64,000 nt of DNA from Flavobacterium kingsejongi (GTDB taxonomy: Bacteria > Bacteroidota > Bacteroidia > Flavobacteriales > Flavobacteriaceae), in assembly GCF_003076475.1 (NCBI RefSeq), contig NZ_CP020919.1, forward strand, positions 2,976,001 through 3,040,000. The letters are read 5' to 3'. Positions 16,680 through 25,390 of the stretch are shown here, piece after piece. Both the position numbers and the translations under genes were made by a program. The notes below the pieces were generated by a model. The model made no database searches. It was not told the origin of the DNA and saw only the letters and a list, made by a program, of their open reading frames with translations. Position 1 is the stretch's first letter. The number at the start of each line of letters is the position of its first letter.

Positions 16680-17291
16680 ATGGCAATCAATTTAGAAAAA
16701 GGGCAACGGATCAACTTAGAAAAAAGTAACGGTACAAAACTTCAGAATATCTGCGTAGGCGTAAACTGGGGGGCAATTGAAAAGAAAGGTATCTTTGGTG
16801 GTATCACTAAAGTGCCAGTAGATCTTGATGCCAGTTGTGCGGTATATGATGCGTCGAAAAATAATATTGATACGGTAAGTTTCAGGAAATTGCGTTCCAA
16901 TGACCAGGCGATCAAACACAGTGGGGATGATTTAACCGGGGATATGAGTGGTGATGACGGACTTGACAATGAAGTGATAACTCTTGATTTTACAAAATTA
17001 TCGCCTTCGGCAAATTATGTCGCTTTTTTCATCAATAGTTTCCGCGGCCAGGATTTTAAAGATATTCCTTTTGCCTCCATCCGCATTTATGAAGGCCTGC
17101 CAACGCGTGTAACAGAAGTTTTCGCAAAATACGATATTGCACATGACAAATCATTTGAAGGGGCAGTATCCATGGTCTTAGGGGTATTTTATAAAAGAAA
17201 TGAAGAATGGAAATTCAGTGCCATCGGTACACCAACGAGAGACCGTAAATTAGAGGAAACCGTAATCACAATTCAGCAAAATCACCTGTAA
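16680..17291 (+). CDS. TerD-family protein, type B copy 1
   Basis: 203 residues, starting 4 bases after the type A gene. It begins MAINLEKGQRINLEK, then CVGVNWGAIE, PVDLDASCAVYD, and the acidic loop HSGDDLTGDMSGDDGLDNE, longer than in type A. RVTEVFAKYDIA and FYKRNEEWKFSAIG close the domain. It is the partner of type A, and a second B copy is at 19962. It probably binds calcium. Confidence 0.92.
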   Translation: MAINLEKGQRINLEKSNGTKLQNICVGVNWGAIEKKGIFGGITKVPVDLDASCAVYDASKNNIDTVSFRKLRSNDQAIKHSGDDLTGDMSGDDGLDNEVITLDFTKLSPSANYVAFFINSFRGQDFKDIPFASIRIYEGLPTRVTEVFAKYDIAHDKSFEGAVSMVLGVFYKRNEEWKFSAIGTPTRDRKLEETVITIQQNHL

Positions 17292-17301
17292 TAGAGCAAA
17301 A

Positions 17302-18390
17302 ATGGAAAACAATCAAATAATTGTACAGGAAAATAACAGCCTGATTGACAAAGAAGGTAATGTTAATTTGCAAAATGCTACAGACGCCGATATTTCAAAT
17401 TACAAATCCTTATCAGGCCAACTGAATGAAAATGACGTCAACTCCATATTAAATTTTGGAGCCGAAATCCAAAATTCCATTTCCAAACAGAGTGATACTT
17501 TTTTATCCTCAGTAAGGACATATAATTCCGGTGAAGTAGGGACACTGATCAATGATCTTTTGACCGAACTGAATTATGTGGATGTGGATCAGTTGAATCA
17601 AAGCCCATTCAAGCGTTTTATTTCCAAAGTGCCCCTTTTGGGCAAATTGGTGGTGGATGTGCAGAAACTTTTCCAACAGTATGATAAGATTACCGTAAAT
17701 GTTGATAAAATAAGCAACAAGGTAAAAGCCGGAATGATCAATTCCGTAAGGGATAATTCTTCGTTGCAAACCATGTTTGATGGCAATGTCAACCTGATAA
17801 AGGAAATGGAAAAGCATATTATTGCCGGACAAATCCGTTTCAAAGAGCTGAATGAAGAACTGGCAGTGATGGAAGGAAATAGTAGCCAATATCAGGATTA
17901 TCAGATTTCAGATAAGAAAAACTACATTAACAGGCTTGATAAGCGCCTGGCAGATATGAAGATCGTTCGTTTTATCATGCTACAATCTCTGGCGCAGATA
18001 CGGGTTGTACAAAATAATAATACTTCTATTGCAGAAAAAGCACAGTCGATTTTAACAACAACGATGCCGGTATGGAAAAACCAGCTTACTTTGGCGGTAG
18101 CTTTACAACGTCAGAAACAAAATATTGAAGTACAGCGCCGTGTTTCGGAAACGACCAACACGATCTTACAGAAAAATGCTGAAATGCTGAAACAAAACAG
18201 TATTGAAGTAGCGAAGGAAAATGAGAATACTATTGTTTCGCTTGAGACTTTGAAAATGACAACCAAATCGCTTATTGATACGCTTACAGAAGTAAAACAA
18301 ATCCATGAGCAGGGTGCTGAAACCAGAAGGCAACTGGATGCTGGTTTACAAAGCCTGGAAGCAGAATTAAAAAAAGGAGTTATAAATTAA
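17302..18390 (+). CDS. Toxic anion resistance protein (TelA family)
   Basis: 362 residues, nearly all helical, with long coiled-coil-prone stretches. The middle holds RFISKVPLLGKLVVDVQKLFQQYDKI, split here as RFISKVPLLGKLV and QKLFQQYDKI, typical of TelA/KlaA proteins, and IRVVQNNNTSIAEKAQSIL follows. TelA proteins are linked to tellurite and stress tolerance, and are frequent neighbours of TerD genes; mechanism unknown. It starts 10 bases after the type B TerD gene. Confidence 0.87.
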   Translation: MENNQIIVQENNSLIDKEGNVNLQNATDADISNYKSLSGQLNENDVNSILNFGAEIQNSISKQSDTFLSSVRTYNSGEVGTLINDLLTELNYVDVDQLNQSPFKRFISKVPLLGKLVVDVQKLFQQYDKITVNVDKISNKVKAGMINSVRDNSSLQTMFDGNVNLIKEMEKHIIAGQIRFKELNEELAVMEGNSSQYQDYQISDKKNYINRLDKRLADMKIVRFIMLQSLAQIRVVQNNNTSIAEKAQSILTTTMPVWKNQLTLAVALQRQKQNIEVQRRVSETTNTILQKNAEMLKQNSIEVAKENENTIVSLETLKMTTKSLIDTLTEVKQIHEQGAETRRQLDAGLQSLEAELKKGVIN

Positions 18391-18397
18391 GGGGAGG
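18391..18397 (+). promoter_or_regulatory. Strong Shine-Dalgarno GGGGAGG
   Basis: Seven purines directly after the telA stop and seven bases before the ATG at 18405. Most genes in this window have no such motif, so it supports this start. Confidence 0.5.
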
Positions 18398-18404
18398 ATC
18401 GTAG

Positions 18405-19391
18405 ATGCATCAGGACGATGATGAAATATTTATTCCAATTATCAGGGATAGCAAAAAGAAATTACAGACGTTAAAAATAGTATCCAATTTTTTTAACCAT
18501 CCCGTTCTTTTTGCTGTTTTGATACGCACCAAAGTCATTCATAACCTGTTTGAAAATAATCGAAGCCTGGATAGTAATAAGCTGGAATTGTTCCACCTGC
18601 AATACACCCAAAGCCTGATTGATCTTTTTCAAAAGCTAAAAAAAACAAAGGAACAGAATTATTTGCTACTGGCCGATGAGATCTATATTAATGATGATTT
18701 TATCGGAAAGCTGAAACTCGAAATCGATGCCAGTTTTTTCCGGGATGTAGCCTATAGCCATGCCAAAAACCTGTCATTGAAAATTGAGCAACTGTACAAA
18801 GGTTTTGCCTTTGAGAATCTTGAAGTATTCCATTGGAATGAAATTACTGAGTTTTCCTCCCGGAGAGCAAATGAGTTTTACCGTGAAATAAGCAAAGAAC
18901 AGTTTGACCAGTTAGTTGCCCATCATCACAATAATGTATATGAAAACAAATTTGTGACTATTGAGAAGAAACTTCTGGGAAGGCTCAACATCCATAAGTT
19001 CCGGATCAAATTCACCTGCGGATTAAAGCAGGGAAATGAACTCCTGGAGATCTATGAGTTTGTAGATTCCAATGATCGTTTTGTATTCCATATCAGTGAA
19101 AAATCATTTTACTTTTTAGATGATGACAATACCAAAGGAATTGACTTGTCAAAAAACCAATCGGTAAAAAAGCAAATTATCGATGGGCTTCAGGAAAAAA
19201 ACAGGCAGCTCACAGCACAGCAGGAAAGTCTTAAAACACAACTGTCAAGCGAAGTTGAGGCCGTTTTAGAGAGTTATGCCGCGAAGATTTCAGAAGTGGA
19301 ATTCCTGAATGATTTGCAGAATGTAGATGAGCAAACCAATATTTTAAAAGCAATGTTAAACATAAATATTAATTCAAATAATGGCAATTAA
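18405..19391 (+). CDS. Unrecognised protein of the ter cluster
   Basis: 328 residues with no family I recognise. The N-terminal half is helical (VSNFFNHPVLFAVLIRT..., HLQYTQSLIDLFQKLKK); the middle alternates beta strands (LNIHKFRIKFTCGLKQGN, FVFHISEKSFYFLDD); the end (about 255-300) is a coiled coil rich in Q, K and E. There is no signal peptide or clear membrane segment, so it is probably cytoplasmic. It follows telA by 14 bases and overlaps the next TerD gene by 11 bases. Its start has an unusually good Shine-Dalgarno (GGGGAGG at 18391-18397), rare for this phylum. Confidence 0.8.
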   Translation: MHQDDDEIFIPIIRDSKKKLQTLKIVSNFFNHPVLFAVLIRTKVIHNLFENNRSLDSNKLELFHLQYTQSLIDLFQKLKKTKEQNYLLLADEIYINDDFIGKLKLEIDASFFRDVAYSHAKNLSLKIEQLYKGFAFENLEVFHWNEITEFSSRRANEFYREISKEQFDQLVAHHHNNVYENKFVTIEKKLLGRLNIHKFRIKFTCGLKQGNELLEIYEFVDSNDRFVFHISEKSFYFLDDDNTKGIDLSKNQSVKKQIIDGLQEKNRQLTAQQESLKTQLSSEVEAVLESYAAKISEVEFLNDLQNVDEQTNILKAMLNININSNNGN

Positions 19392-19932
19392 TTTAGAAAA
19401 GGGGCAACGTCAGCAAATTAGCGCTCCAAAATTTACAGTAGGCTTGGGGTGGGATAATAATTCCAGTGCAACCGGTGAAGCATTTGATCTGGATGCTTCT
19501 GTTTTTATTATTGGTGCCAATGGTAAAATTCTAAGCGATAATCACTTTGTATACTACAATAACCTAAAGTCACCGGACGAATCTGTAATCCATACGGGAG
19601 ATAACCTTACCGGTGATGGCGATGGTGACGATGAAAAAATATTGATAGACCTTTCCAAAATTTCAGCAGATGTAGTGGAAATCTCTTTTGTTGTTACGAT
19701 TCACCAGGCAGAAGCCAGAAGACAGAACTTTGGACAGATTAGAAATTCCTTTATGAGGATAATCGATACTAACAATACGGAATTGGTGAAATACGAGTTG
19801 GACGAGGATTTTTCAATTGAAACTGCTGTAGAATTCGGAAGGATCTATAAGCGTAATAATGAATGGAAATTCGAAGCAGTAGGTTCCGGAATGAAGGGCG
19901 GATTGCAGGATTTCCTGAGCAAATACAATTAA
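19381..19932 (+). CDS. TerD-family protein, type A copy 2
   Basis: 183 residues, very similar to the protein at 16122: same MAINL.KGQR start, LGWDNNSS, FDLDASVFIIG, GDNLTGDGDGDDE and RIYKRNNEWKFEAVG. The ATG overlaps the end of the preceding gene (11 bases), suggesting coupled translation. With 19962 it repeats the A-B order of the first pair. Confidence 0.92.
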   Translation: MAINLEKGQRQQISAPKFTVGLGWDNNSSATGEAFDLDASVFIIGANGKILSDNHFVYYNNLKSPDESVIHTGDNLTGDGDGDDEKILIDLSKISADVVEISFVVTIHQAEARRQNFGQIRNSFMRIIDTNNTELVKYELDEDFSIETAVEFGRIYKRNNEWKFEAVGSGMKGGLQDFLSKYN

Positions 19933-19961
19933 AGAGCATAACCTAATCAAAAATGATACGC

Positions 19962-20621
19962 ATGGCAATTAATTTAACCAAAGGTCAGAAAATTGACCTG
20001 ACTAAGGAGAATGGGGATAAACTGACTAATTTTTGCATCGGGGTGAACTGGGGGGCTATAGAAACAAAAGCCTTTTTTGGACTCTCTAAAAATGTTCAAA
20101 AAATCGATTTGGACCTAAGTTGTGTTTTGGTCGATGGTAACAATACCATTTGTGATCATTTATATTCTCTATTATACCGTGTGGAAGTTTTACAGCAATT
20201 TGGACTTCCAAAAGGGAAATTGCTGACATCAGATGGAGCTATGAAACATACTGGAGATGATCTGGAAGGTGATACAGGTGGTGATGATGGTATTGACAAT
20301 GAAATTATTACAGTGGATTTAAGCCGGGTAAATCCAAATGTTTCCCAGATATTCTTTTTCCTGAACAATGCGGGGAAAGAAGATTTTTCACAAATTCCAT
20401 ATGCTAAAATCAGGATGTACGAAGGGACACCGACTCGTGTAAACGCTGTTTTTGCTTCGTATAACGTGGCTGCAGAACCGCAATACAGAGGAAAACAATC
20501 CATTATTATGGCAAAACTGTACAAGAGAAACGGCGAATGGAAATTTAGTGCTGTTGGCGATCCCACAGAAGATACTTTTTTAGGACAAACAATTCAGCGC
20601 ATTGTAAAATCCTATCTCTAA
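19962..20621 (+). CDS. TerD-family protein, type B copy 2
   Basis: 219 residues from the ATG at 19962, chosen over an ATG at 19953 because all three paralogues start MAINL. It shares CIGVNWGAIE, the acidic loop HTGDDLEGDTGGDDGIDNE and LYKRNGEWKFSAVG with copy 1. It carries an insert of about 20 residues after the first acidic strand (around LYSLLYRVEVLQQFGLPKG) that copy 1 lacks. It lies 29 bases after type A copy 2. Confidence 0.92.
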   Translation: MAINLTKGQKIDLTKENGDKLTNFCIGVNWGAIETKAFFGLSKNVQKIDLDLSCVLVDGNNTICDHLYSLLYRVEVLQQFGLPKGKLLTSDGAMKHTGDDLEGDTGGDDGIDNEIITVDLSRVNPNVSQIFFFLNNAGKEDFSQIPYAKIRMYEGTPTRVNAVFASYNVAAEPQYRGKQSIIMAKLYKRNGEWKFSAVGDPTEDTFLGQTIQRIVKSYL

Positions 20622-20733
20622 TTAGAGACTTCTGGATCGATGTATGGTGAGCAGGTCCATCCATGAATTGAACAATACAATAAACAATCAAAAAACATAA
20701 TCAAGTAACCAATTTTTTTTAATTTCATATATA

Positions 20734-21729
20734 ATGGATAATTTAATTAATCACCCCGGCCTTATAGGAACATTTGCCGTTGTAGTTTTAGTCATGCTAC
20801 TCTTAGACTTAGGTGTTTTTAACAAAAATAGTCATGTGGTCACCAATAAAGAGGCGATCATCTGGTCTGTGGTATGGATCAGCCTTTCCATGCTTTTCAG
20901 CGGATTCGTATATCATTATGCCGGAATGGAAAAATTTTCCCAGTTCCAGTCTGCTTATTGGATTGAAAAAGCACTATCGGTCGATAACTTATTCGTATTT
21001 ATTCTCGTATTTGGCTTCTTTAATGTACCCAAAGAAAATCAGCATAAGGTATTGTTCTGGGGTATCATCGGGGCATTAATATTAAGGGCTTTCTTCATCT
21101 TTACCGGTGTAGGGCTTATTAAGCTGACGTACCTTCCGGAGATGGTTATTTTTGGTTATAGCGTTCAAATCAATGTCATACTGACTTTATTTGGAGCATT
21201 CCTGATTTATGCCGGCATAAAATCCTGGTTTGCAGAAGATGATGATGATGAAAATAAAGATTTTAGTAAAAGCCCGGGAGCCCGAATGGTAACCAAACTT
21301 TTCAAAGTGAGTAAAAACTATGATAAAGACAAATTCTTCACGATAGAGAATGGAAAGAAGCTCGCTACGCCCTTATTAGTAGTTGTAGGAGTAATTGAAT
21401 TTACAGATTTACTTTTTGCCGTAGATTCAATCCCTGCGATATTTGCAATCGCGCCTGATGATCCGTTTATACTCTATACTTCAAATATTTTCGCAATCTT
21501 AGGATTAAGAGCGTTGTATTTCCTTTTGGCAAACTTTATACATTTATTCAGCAAATTAAAATACGGATTAGCAATTATCCTGACCTTTATCGGTGTGAAA
21601 ATGGTAATTTCTCCGTTCTTCCATATTGAATCCCTTCATTCGCTAATTGTTGTGGGAAGTGTATTGGTACTTTCAGTAGTAGCTTCTTTGCTTTTCCCAG
21701 AGAAACCGGAAAATGAGATAGAAGCATAA
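20734..21729 (+). CDS. TerC family integral membrane protein
   Basis: 331 residues with about nine hydrophobic segments. Acidic intramembrane residues typical of TerC are visible: LLLDLGVFN near residue 25, EKALSVDNLFVFILVF near 84, and EFTDLLFAVDSIPAIFAI near 225. An acidic loop (DDDDENKD) lies near residue 170. TerC proteins are proposed metal exporters and form membrane complexes with TerD-type proteins. It closes the ter run before a strong terminator; the 112-base gap upstream may hold its own promoter. Confidence 0.93.
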   Translation: MDNLINHPGLIGTFAVVVLVMLLLDLGVFNKNSHVVTNKEAIIWSVVWISLSMLFSGFVYHYAGMEKFSQFQSAYWIEKALSVDNLFVFILVFGFFNVPKENQHKVLFWGIIGALILRAFFIFTGVGLIKLTYLPEMVIFGYSVQINVILTLFGAFLIYAGIKSWFAEDDDDENKDFSKSPGARMVTKLFKVSKNYDKDKFFTIENGKKLATPLLVVVGVIEFTDLLFAVDSIPAIFAIAPDDPFILYTSNIFAILGLRALYFLLANFIHLFSKLKYGLAIILTFIGVKMVISPFFHIESLHSLIVVGSVLVLSVVASLLFPEKPENEIEA

Positions 21730-21764
21730 GTAGAAATGCCGTTTATGTAGGTAATTTATAAAGC

Positions 21765-21801
21765 AAAAAGCCCTGTTCATTGAGATGAACAGGGCTTTTT
21801 T
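21765..21801 (+). terminator. Terminator of the ter cluster
   Basis: About 16-base arms, AAAAAGCCCTGTTCAT and ATGAACAGGGCTTTTT, with a TGAG loop and a run of T. Confidence 0.9.
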
Positions 21802-21905
21802 ATAGTTAATGGTTTTCTGTAGCTGTTATTTTTAAATAAGGGTAGCTTAACGTATACCGTATAATTTAATATATAAAATAGGGAGCATATTTAATGTAAT
21901 ATTTC

Positions 21906-22022
21906 ATGGCTATACTACAGTTGATCCAGGTCGATACGGAGGAATATCCTTTTGCTGCTTTGGTAATTATTTCGTTTTTCATAACCTTATTATTTGATAG
22001 TATAAATTTGCGAAAAGATTAA
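21906..22022 (+). CDS. Possible 38-residue single-pass membrane protein
   Basis: ATG at 21906 opens MAILQLIQVDTEEYPFAALV, followed by a hydrophobic segment (residues 16-30) and a charged tail ending NLRKD. It fills part of the 375-base gap between terC and the gene at 22105. The composition fits a tiny membrane protein, but there is no Shine-Dalgarno or clear promoter, and such short frames can occur by chance. Confidence 0.3.
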   Translation: MAILQLIQVDTEEYPFAALVIISFFITLLFDSINLRKD

Positions 22023-22104
22023 AATCTAAGTGTTATACCATTTTTAATTATGTTTATATGATTTCCATTTGATCAATTTAAATGAGATGCAGCAGTATAA
22101 ATAT

Positions 22105-22440
22105 CTAATATTCCAACTCCCGTAAGGCTTGTCGTACTCTTTTTTCATTCATTCGCTCGAGTTGGTGTAGTGCCTCAATACCATTTTTCGCACAGCCATC
22201 AATTGTCTGGAAACCTTTTATAAAATGTGTAAGTTGCGTTGCTTCTTCCTGTGTCAGTTTCGGTAAAATCAATTTTGTAAATTGCTTGAAATCATGGTGG
22301 AGTGCGGTATGTTCATAATATTCTGCTTTCAAATCGTTATAGTATTCTTTGATGTCTTTGCTAAGCTCGCCACCATAAGTAGTATTGATTTCTGCATATT
22401 CCTTTTTTATTTTCTCTTTACTGCTGCTAAATAATCCCAT
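22105..22440 (-). CDS. Hypothetical helical protein
   Basis: 111 residues, charged and predicted all-helical (MGLFSSSKEKIKKEYAEIN..., LERMNEKRVRQALRELEY). No signal peptide, membrane segment or known motif. It stands alone between the ter cluster and ppk1, transcribed leftward, with 75 bases of plain AT-rich DNA before its likely transcript end. Function unknown. Confidence 0.65.
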   Translation of the reverse strand: MGLFSSSKEKIKKEYAEINTTYGGELSKDIKEYYNDLKAEYYEHTALHHDFKQFTKLILPKLTQEEATQLTHFIKGFQTIDGCAKNGIEALHQLERMNEKRVRQALRELEY

Positions 22441-22654
22441 ACAATTTTCTTGGTTTAAAAGTTTTGATGCTGCAATATGATTAATTTTTTGGAGTACTTT
22501 TTTAGCTGGAGATTATTAATGTATTATTTATATTCTATAAAAAAGTCTGGAAATACCGATGAAATGGACACTTGGCACAAAAAGAATAATAATAACATAA
22601 TAGTTAAATCATTACAAATCAATATTTTTATACGTATTTATAATTATAACTTAT

Positions 22655-24721
22655 ATGGACCTAACAGGCAATAAAGCGCATACAACTCCGGAAGATCTCT
22701 TTTTTGACAGGGATATCAGCTGGTTGTCGTTTAATGAAAGGGTATTATTAGAAGCCAAGGCTCAGGAAGTGCCTCTTTTTGAACGTATAAAATTCCTGTC
22801 CATTTATTCTTCCAATCTGGATGAATTTTATAGGGTGCGTATTCCTTCCCTGATGGCTTTAAAAAAAATTGCCCAGAAAAAAGTAGAAAACAATACCCTT
22901 TTTCAAAATACCTTAGATACAATTCAGCATATCGTAAACCAGCAGCAGAAAGTTTTTGGCACTATAATGAATGGATTGCTACCGGAACTCCGGAAAGAGC
23001 ATATCCATCTTGTCTATGATGAGCCAATCCCTGCAAAGATACACCAACAGGTAACCGATTATTTTTTTACAGAAATCCTTTCATTCCTACAAATTGTACA
23101 GATTACTGCAGCGACTGAATTTTTTCCTGAAAATAATAAATTATATAAGATTGTTATTCCACAGGATCAGGAGGAATCAAATGCCGGTAGGATTGTAACG
23201 ATACCTTCGGACGACCTGCCGCGATTTTTTAGTACAGAAGACGAGGGCGTACTGTATATTATTTTTATAGATGATATTATAAAGTTAGGGCTACCATTAG
23301 TATTTAAAAATGAATTGCTGTCGGATTATAACTTTAAAGTAACGCGTGACGCTGCGTTAGAACTGGATGATGAATACGATGAAAGCCTGGCGGAAAAAAT
23401 GGAGAAGAAAATTGCAAAGCGCGATTTTAGTTTTGCCACACGTTTCTTATTTGATTCCCGTATGCCCGCACCATACCTGCAACTTCTGATTGATTGTTTT
23501 AAATTGAAGGATGCCACAATAGTGCTGGGCGGGCCTTACCATAATCTTAAAGACCTGGCGACACTGCCCATCCATAATCCAAAATTAGCATACCCCAAAA
23601 TAACTCCGGTACCATACTTTTTGGATAGTAATACAATGCTATTCGAGAAAATTGCGGAACGTGATATTCTCCTTAATGTACCATATGAATCCTATACACC
23701 CGTTTTGCGTTTTTTTAATGAAGCGGCAATTAATCCCCAGGTAAAAGAGATCTATGTTACATTATACCGTGTTGCCAGTGATTCCAGAATTGCCAATGCA
23801 CTGATCAGTGCAGCGCGAAATGGTAAAAAAGTGACTGTCATTGTAGAGCTCAAAGCCCGGTTTGATGAAGCCAACAATATCAAATGGTCTAAATTTCTGA
23901 AAAAGGCCGGCGTAAAGATTATTTATAGTATCCCATCCTTAAAAGTCCATGCTAAGATTGCACTGGTAAAATTTTCTGAGGAAAGTGCCCTTCCTGTATT
24001 GGGATTATTGGCTACTGGTAATTTAAATGAAAATACCGCCCGTTTTTACACCGATCATATCATCATGACACCAGATCCAAAGCTAACCCATGAACTTGAA
24101 AAATTATTCCGGCATTTGGGAGATATTAAAAAAATATCAAAAACCAATAAGACTATTTTTAGCCATCTTTTGGTCGCTAAATTTAACCTTCGGGATCGTT
24201 TCATAGCCTTGATTGACCGCGAAATAGAAAATCAGAAAAGGGGCCTTGCTGCGGGAATTACACTAAAAATGAATAATCTGGAAGAAAAAAAGCTGATTGG
24301 AAAATTATATGAAGCTTCAAATGCAGGAGTACACATCAATTTGATTATCCGTGGGATTTGTTGCCTTATTCCGGGGGTGCCACAAATGAGCGAAAATATT
24401 GTCGTTCATAGGATTATTGACCGTTATTTGGAACATGGAAGAATCTTTATTTTTAAAAACAATGATGATCCGCTGGTTTATATGGGATCGGCCGATTGGA
24501 TGAATCGTAATATTTACAATCGTATTGAAGTCTGTTTTCCTATTTATGATGTGGACATAAAAGAAGAAATTATGGCAATCGTGCAGTTACAGTTGGAAGA
24601 TACTTTAAAAGCCGTATTGCTGGATAGCGAATTGCATAATGTGCCTTTTAAAGAGGCAGGAAAGGGAGATAGTGCACAACAAAAGATATACGAATATACC
24701 ACAAACAGGAAAACTACTTAG
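22655..24721 (+). CDS. ppk1: Polyphosphate kinase 1
   Basis: 688 residues, the usual PPK1 size. The N-terminal domain opens RDISWLSFNERVLLEA. The phospho-histidine is in LKVHAKIALVKF, followed by LATGNLNENTARFYTDH. The second phospholipase-D-like motif lies near IFIFKNNDDPLVYMGSADW. It makes inorganic polyphosphate reversibly from ATP, a stress and energy store. It is monocistronic, preceded by a 214-base AT-rich gap in which no -7 element was seen. Confidence 0.96.
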   Translation: MDLTGNKAHTTPEDLFFDRDISWLSFNERVLLEAKAQEVPLFERIKFLSIYSSNLDEFYRVRIPSLMALKKIAQKKVENNTLFQNTLDTIQHIVNQQQKVFGTIMNGLLPELRKEHIHLVYDEPIPAKIHQQVTDYFFTEILSFLQIVQITAATEFFPENNKLYKIVIPQDQEESNAGRIVTIPSDDLPRFFSTEDEGVLYIIFIDDIIKLGLPLVFKNELLSDYNFKVTRDAALELDDEYDESLAEKMEKKIAKRDFSFATRFLFDSRMPAPYLQLLIDCFKLKDATIVLGGPYHNLKDLATLPIHNPKLAYPKITPVPYFLDSNTMLFEKIAERDILLNVPYESYTPVLRFFNEAAINPQVKEIYVTLYRVASDSRIANALISAARNGKKVTVIVELKARFDEANNIKWSKFLKKAGVKIIYSIPSLKVHAKIALVKFSEESALPVLGLLATGNLNENTARFYTDHIIMTPDPKLTHELEKLFRHLGDIKKISKTNKTIFSHLLVAKFNLRDRFIALIDREIENQKRGLAAGITLKMNNLEEKKLIGKLYEASNAGVHINLIIRGICCLIPGVPQMSENIVVHRIIDRYLEHGRIFIFKNNDDPLVYMGSADWMNRNIYNRIEVCFPIYDVDIKEEIMAIVQLQLEDTLKAVLLDSELHNVPFKEAGKGDSAQQKIYEYTTNRKTT

Positions 24722-24791
24722 CGGACTATTACCAATACAATAGTCTATCAAAGTAGTATTTTACAAGGAGATTTTGAAAGAGTATCAGTTA

Positions 24792-24926
24792 TCATACGAA
24801 TAACGGAAAGTCATACTCATTGTCATATACATCTCTGTCTTCTGTCTCGTCTTTAGTATCCTCGAATTTATTTCGGAAAATTCTATTTAGGAATGCTGTA
24901 ATCAGATGGTAAAGTTTTAGTATCAT
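24792..24926 (-). CDS. Possible 44-residue small protein
   Basis: The frame from ATG (24926) to TGA (24792) encodes a short basic amphipathic N-terminus (MILKLYHLITAFLNRIFRN) and a very acidic tail (EDTKDETEDRDVYDNEYDF). The composition is far from random and it sits in an otherwise empty 322-base gap after ppk1. The N-terminal helix could lie on the membrane. No family is known to me. The downstream terminator at 24976 belongs to the neighbour upstream, so a transcript reading past that hairpin or a separate promoter would be needed. Confidence 0.4.
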   Translation of the reverse strand: MILKLYHLITAFLNRIFRNKFEDTKDETEDRDVYDNEYDFPLFV

Positions 24927-24975
24927 GATATTTTAATTACTGGTGATTGATTGAATATAGTATGGTCTATTAATA

Positions 24976-25012
24976 GAAAACGGCTTAATCATGGGAATGA
25001 TAAGCCGTTTTC
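24976..25012 (-). terminator. Terminator of the YtxH-like gene
   Basis: Arms GAAAACGGCTTA and TAAGCCGTTTTC (24976-24987, 25001-25012) with an inner ATCAT/ATGA pairing. It lies 32 bases beyond the stop codon at 25044. Confidence 0.7.
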
Positions 25013-25043
25013 ATTAGATACAACTAAGAAATCCCTTAGGCTC

Positions 25044-25319
25044 TTATGTAGTTGCATTTTTTGCTGTATCGGCTGCATCATTAGCAGAACTTGCTGCTTT
25101 TTCAGCATATTTTTTACCTGTATCAATTGCAGCATCAAGTTCTTTTCCTGCTGAATCTTTTAGGTTGTTGAATTTATCTTTGACGTTGGAAGCTAAGTCT
25201 CCGGCTTTATCACAGATCGAATCAAAATCGATCAGGCCTTTCTTTTTACAAATTACTCCGGCTACTGCTAAGGCTGCAACTCCCGCTGCGATTCCTAATA
25301 TTAATTTTTTGTTACTCAT
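25044..25319 (-). CDS. YtxH-like small membrane-anchored protein
   Basis: 91 residues. One N-terminal hydrophobic segment (about 5-23, LILGIAAGVAALAVAGVI) is followed by KKKG and a long amphipathic A/K/D-rich helix (DKAGDLASNVKDKFNNLKDSAG). This is the general design of YtxH/late-embryogenesis-like stress proteins. It is probably anchored in the inner membrane. A stem-loop lies 70-100 bases upstream in its leader. Exact function unknown. Confidence 0.72.
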   Translation of the reverse strand: MSNKKLILGIAAGVAALAVAGVICKKKGLIDFDSICDKAGDLASNVKDKFNNLKDSAGKELDAAIDTGKKYAEKAASSANDAADTAKNATT

Positions 25320-25390
25320 AAAATACTGTTTTAATTAGTTAATTCTTTTTTTCCTTTATCTCCATCTCAACAAAAAATGCTGTGATAGAA

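Noticed and set aside
22477-22674. 65-codon rightward frame overlapping the start of ppk1.
   Set aside because: Low-complexity AT-rich translation, in a different frame from ppk1, with no domain character.
24951-25154. Rightward frame opposite the YtxH-like gene.
   Set aside because: Antisense shadow with a Cys/Ser/Phe-rich product; the leftward gene has the clear membrane-helix design.
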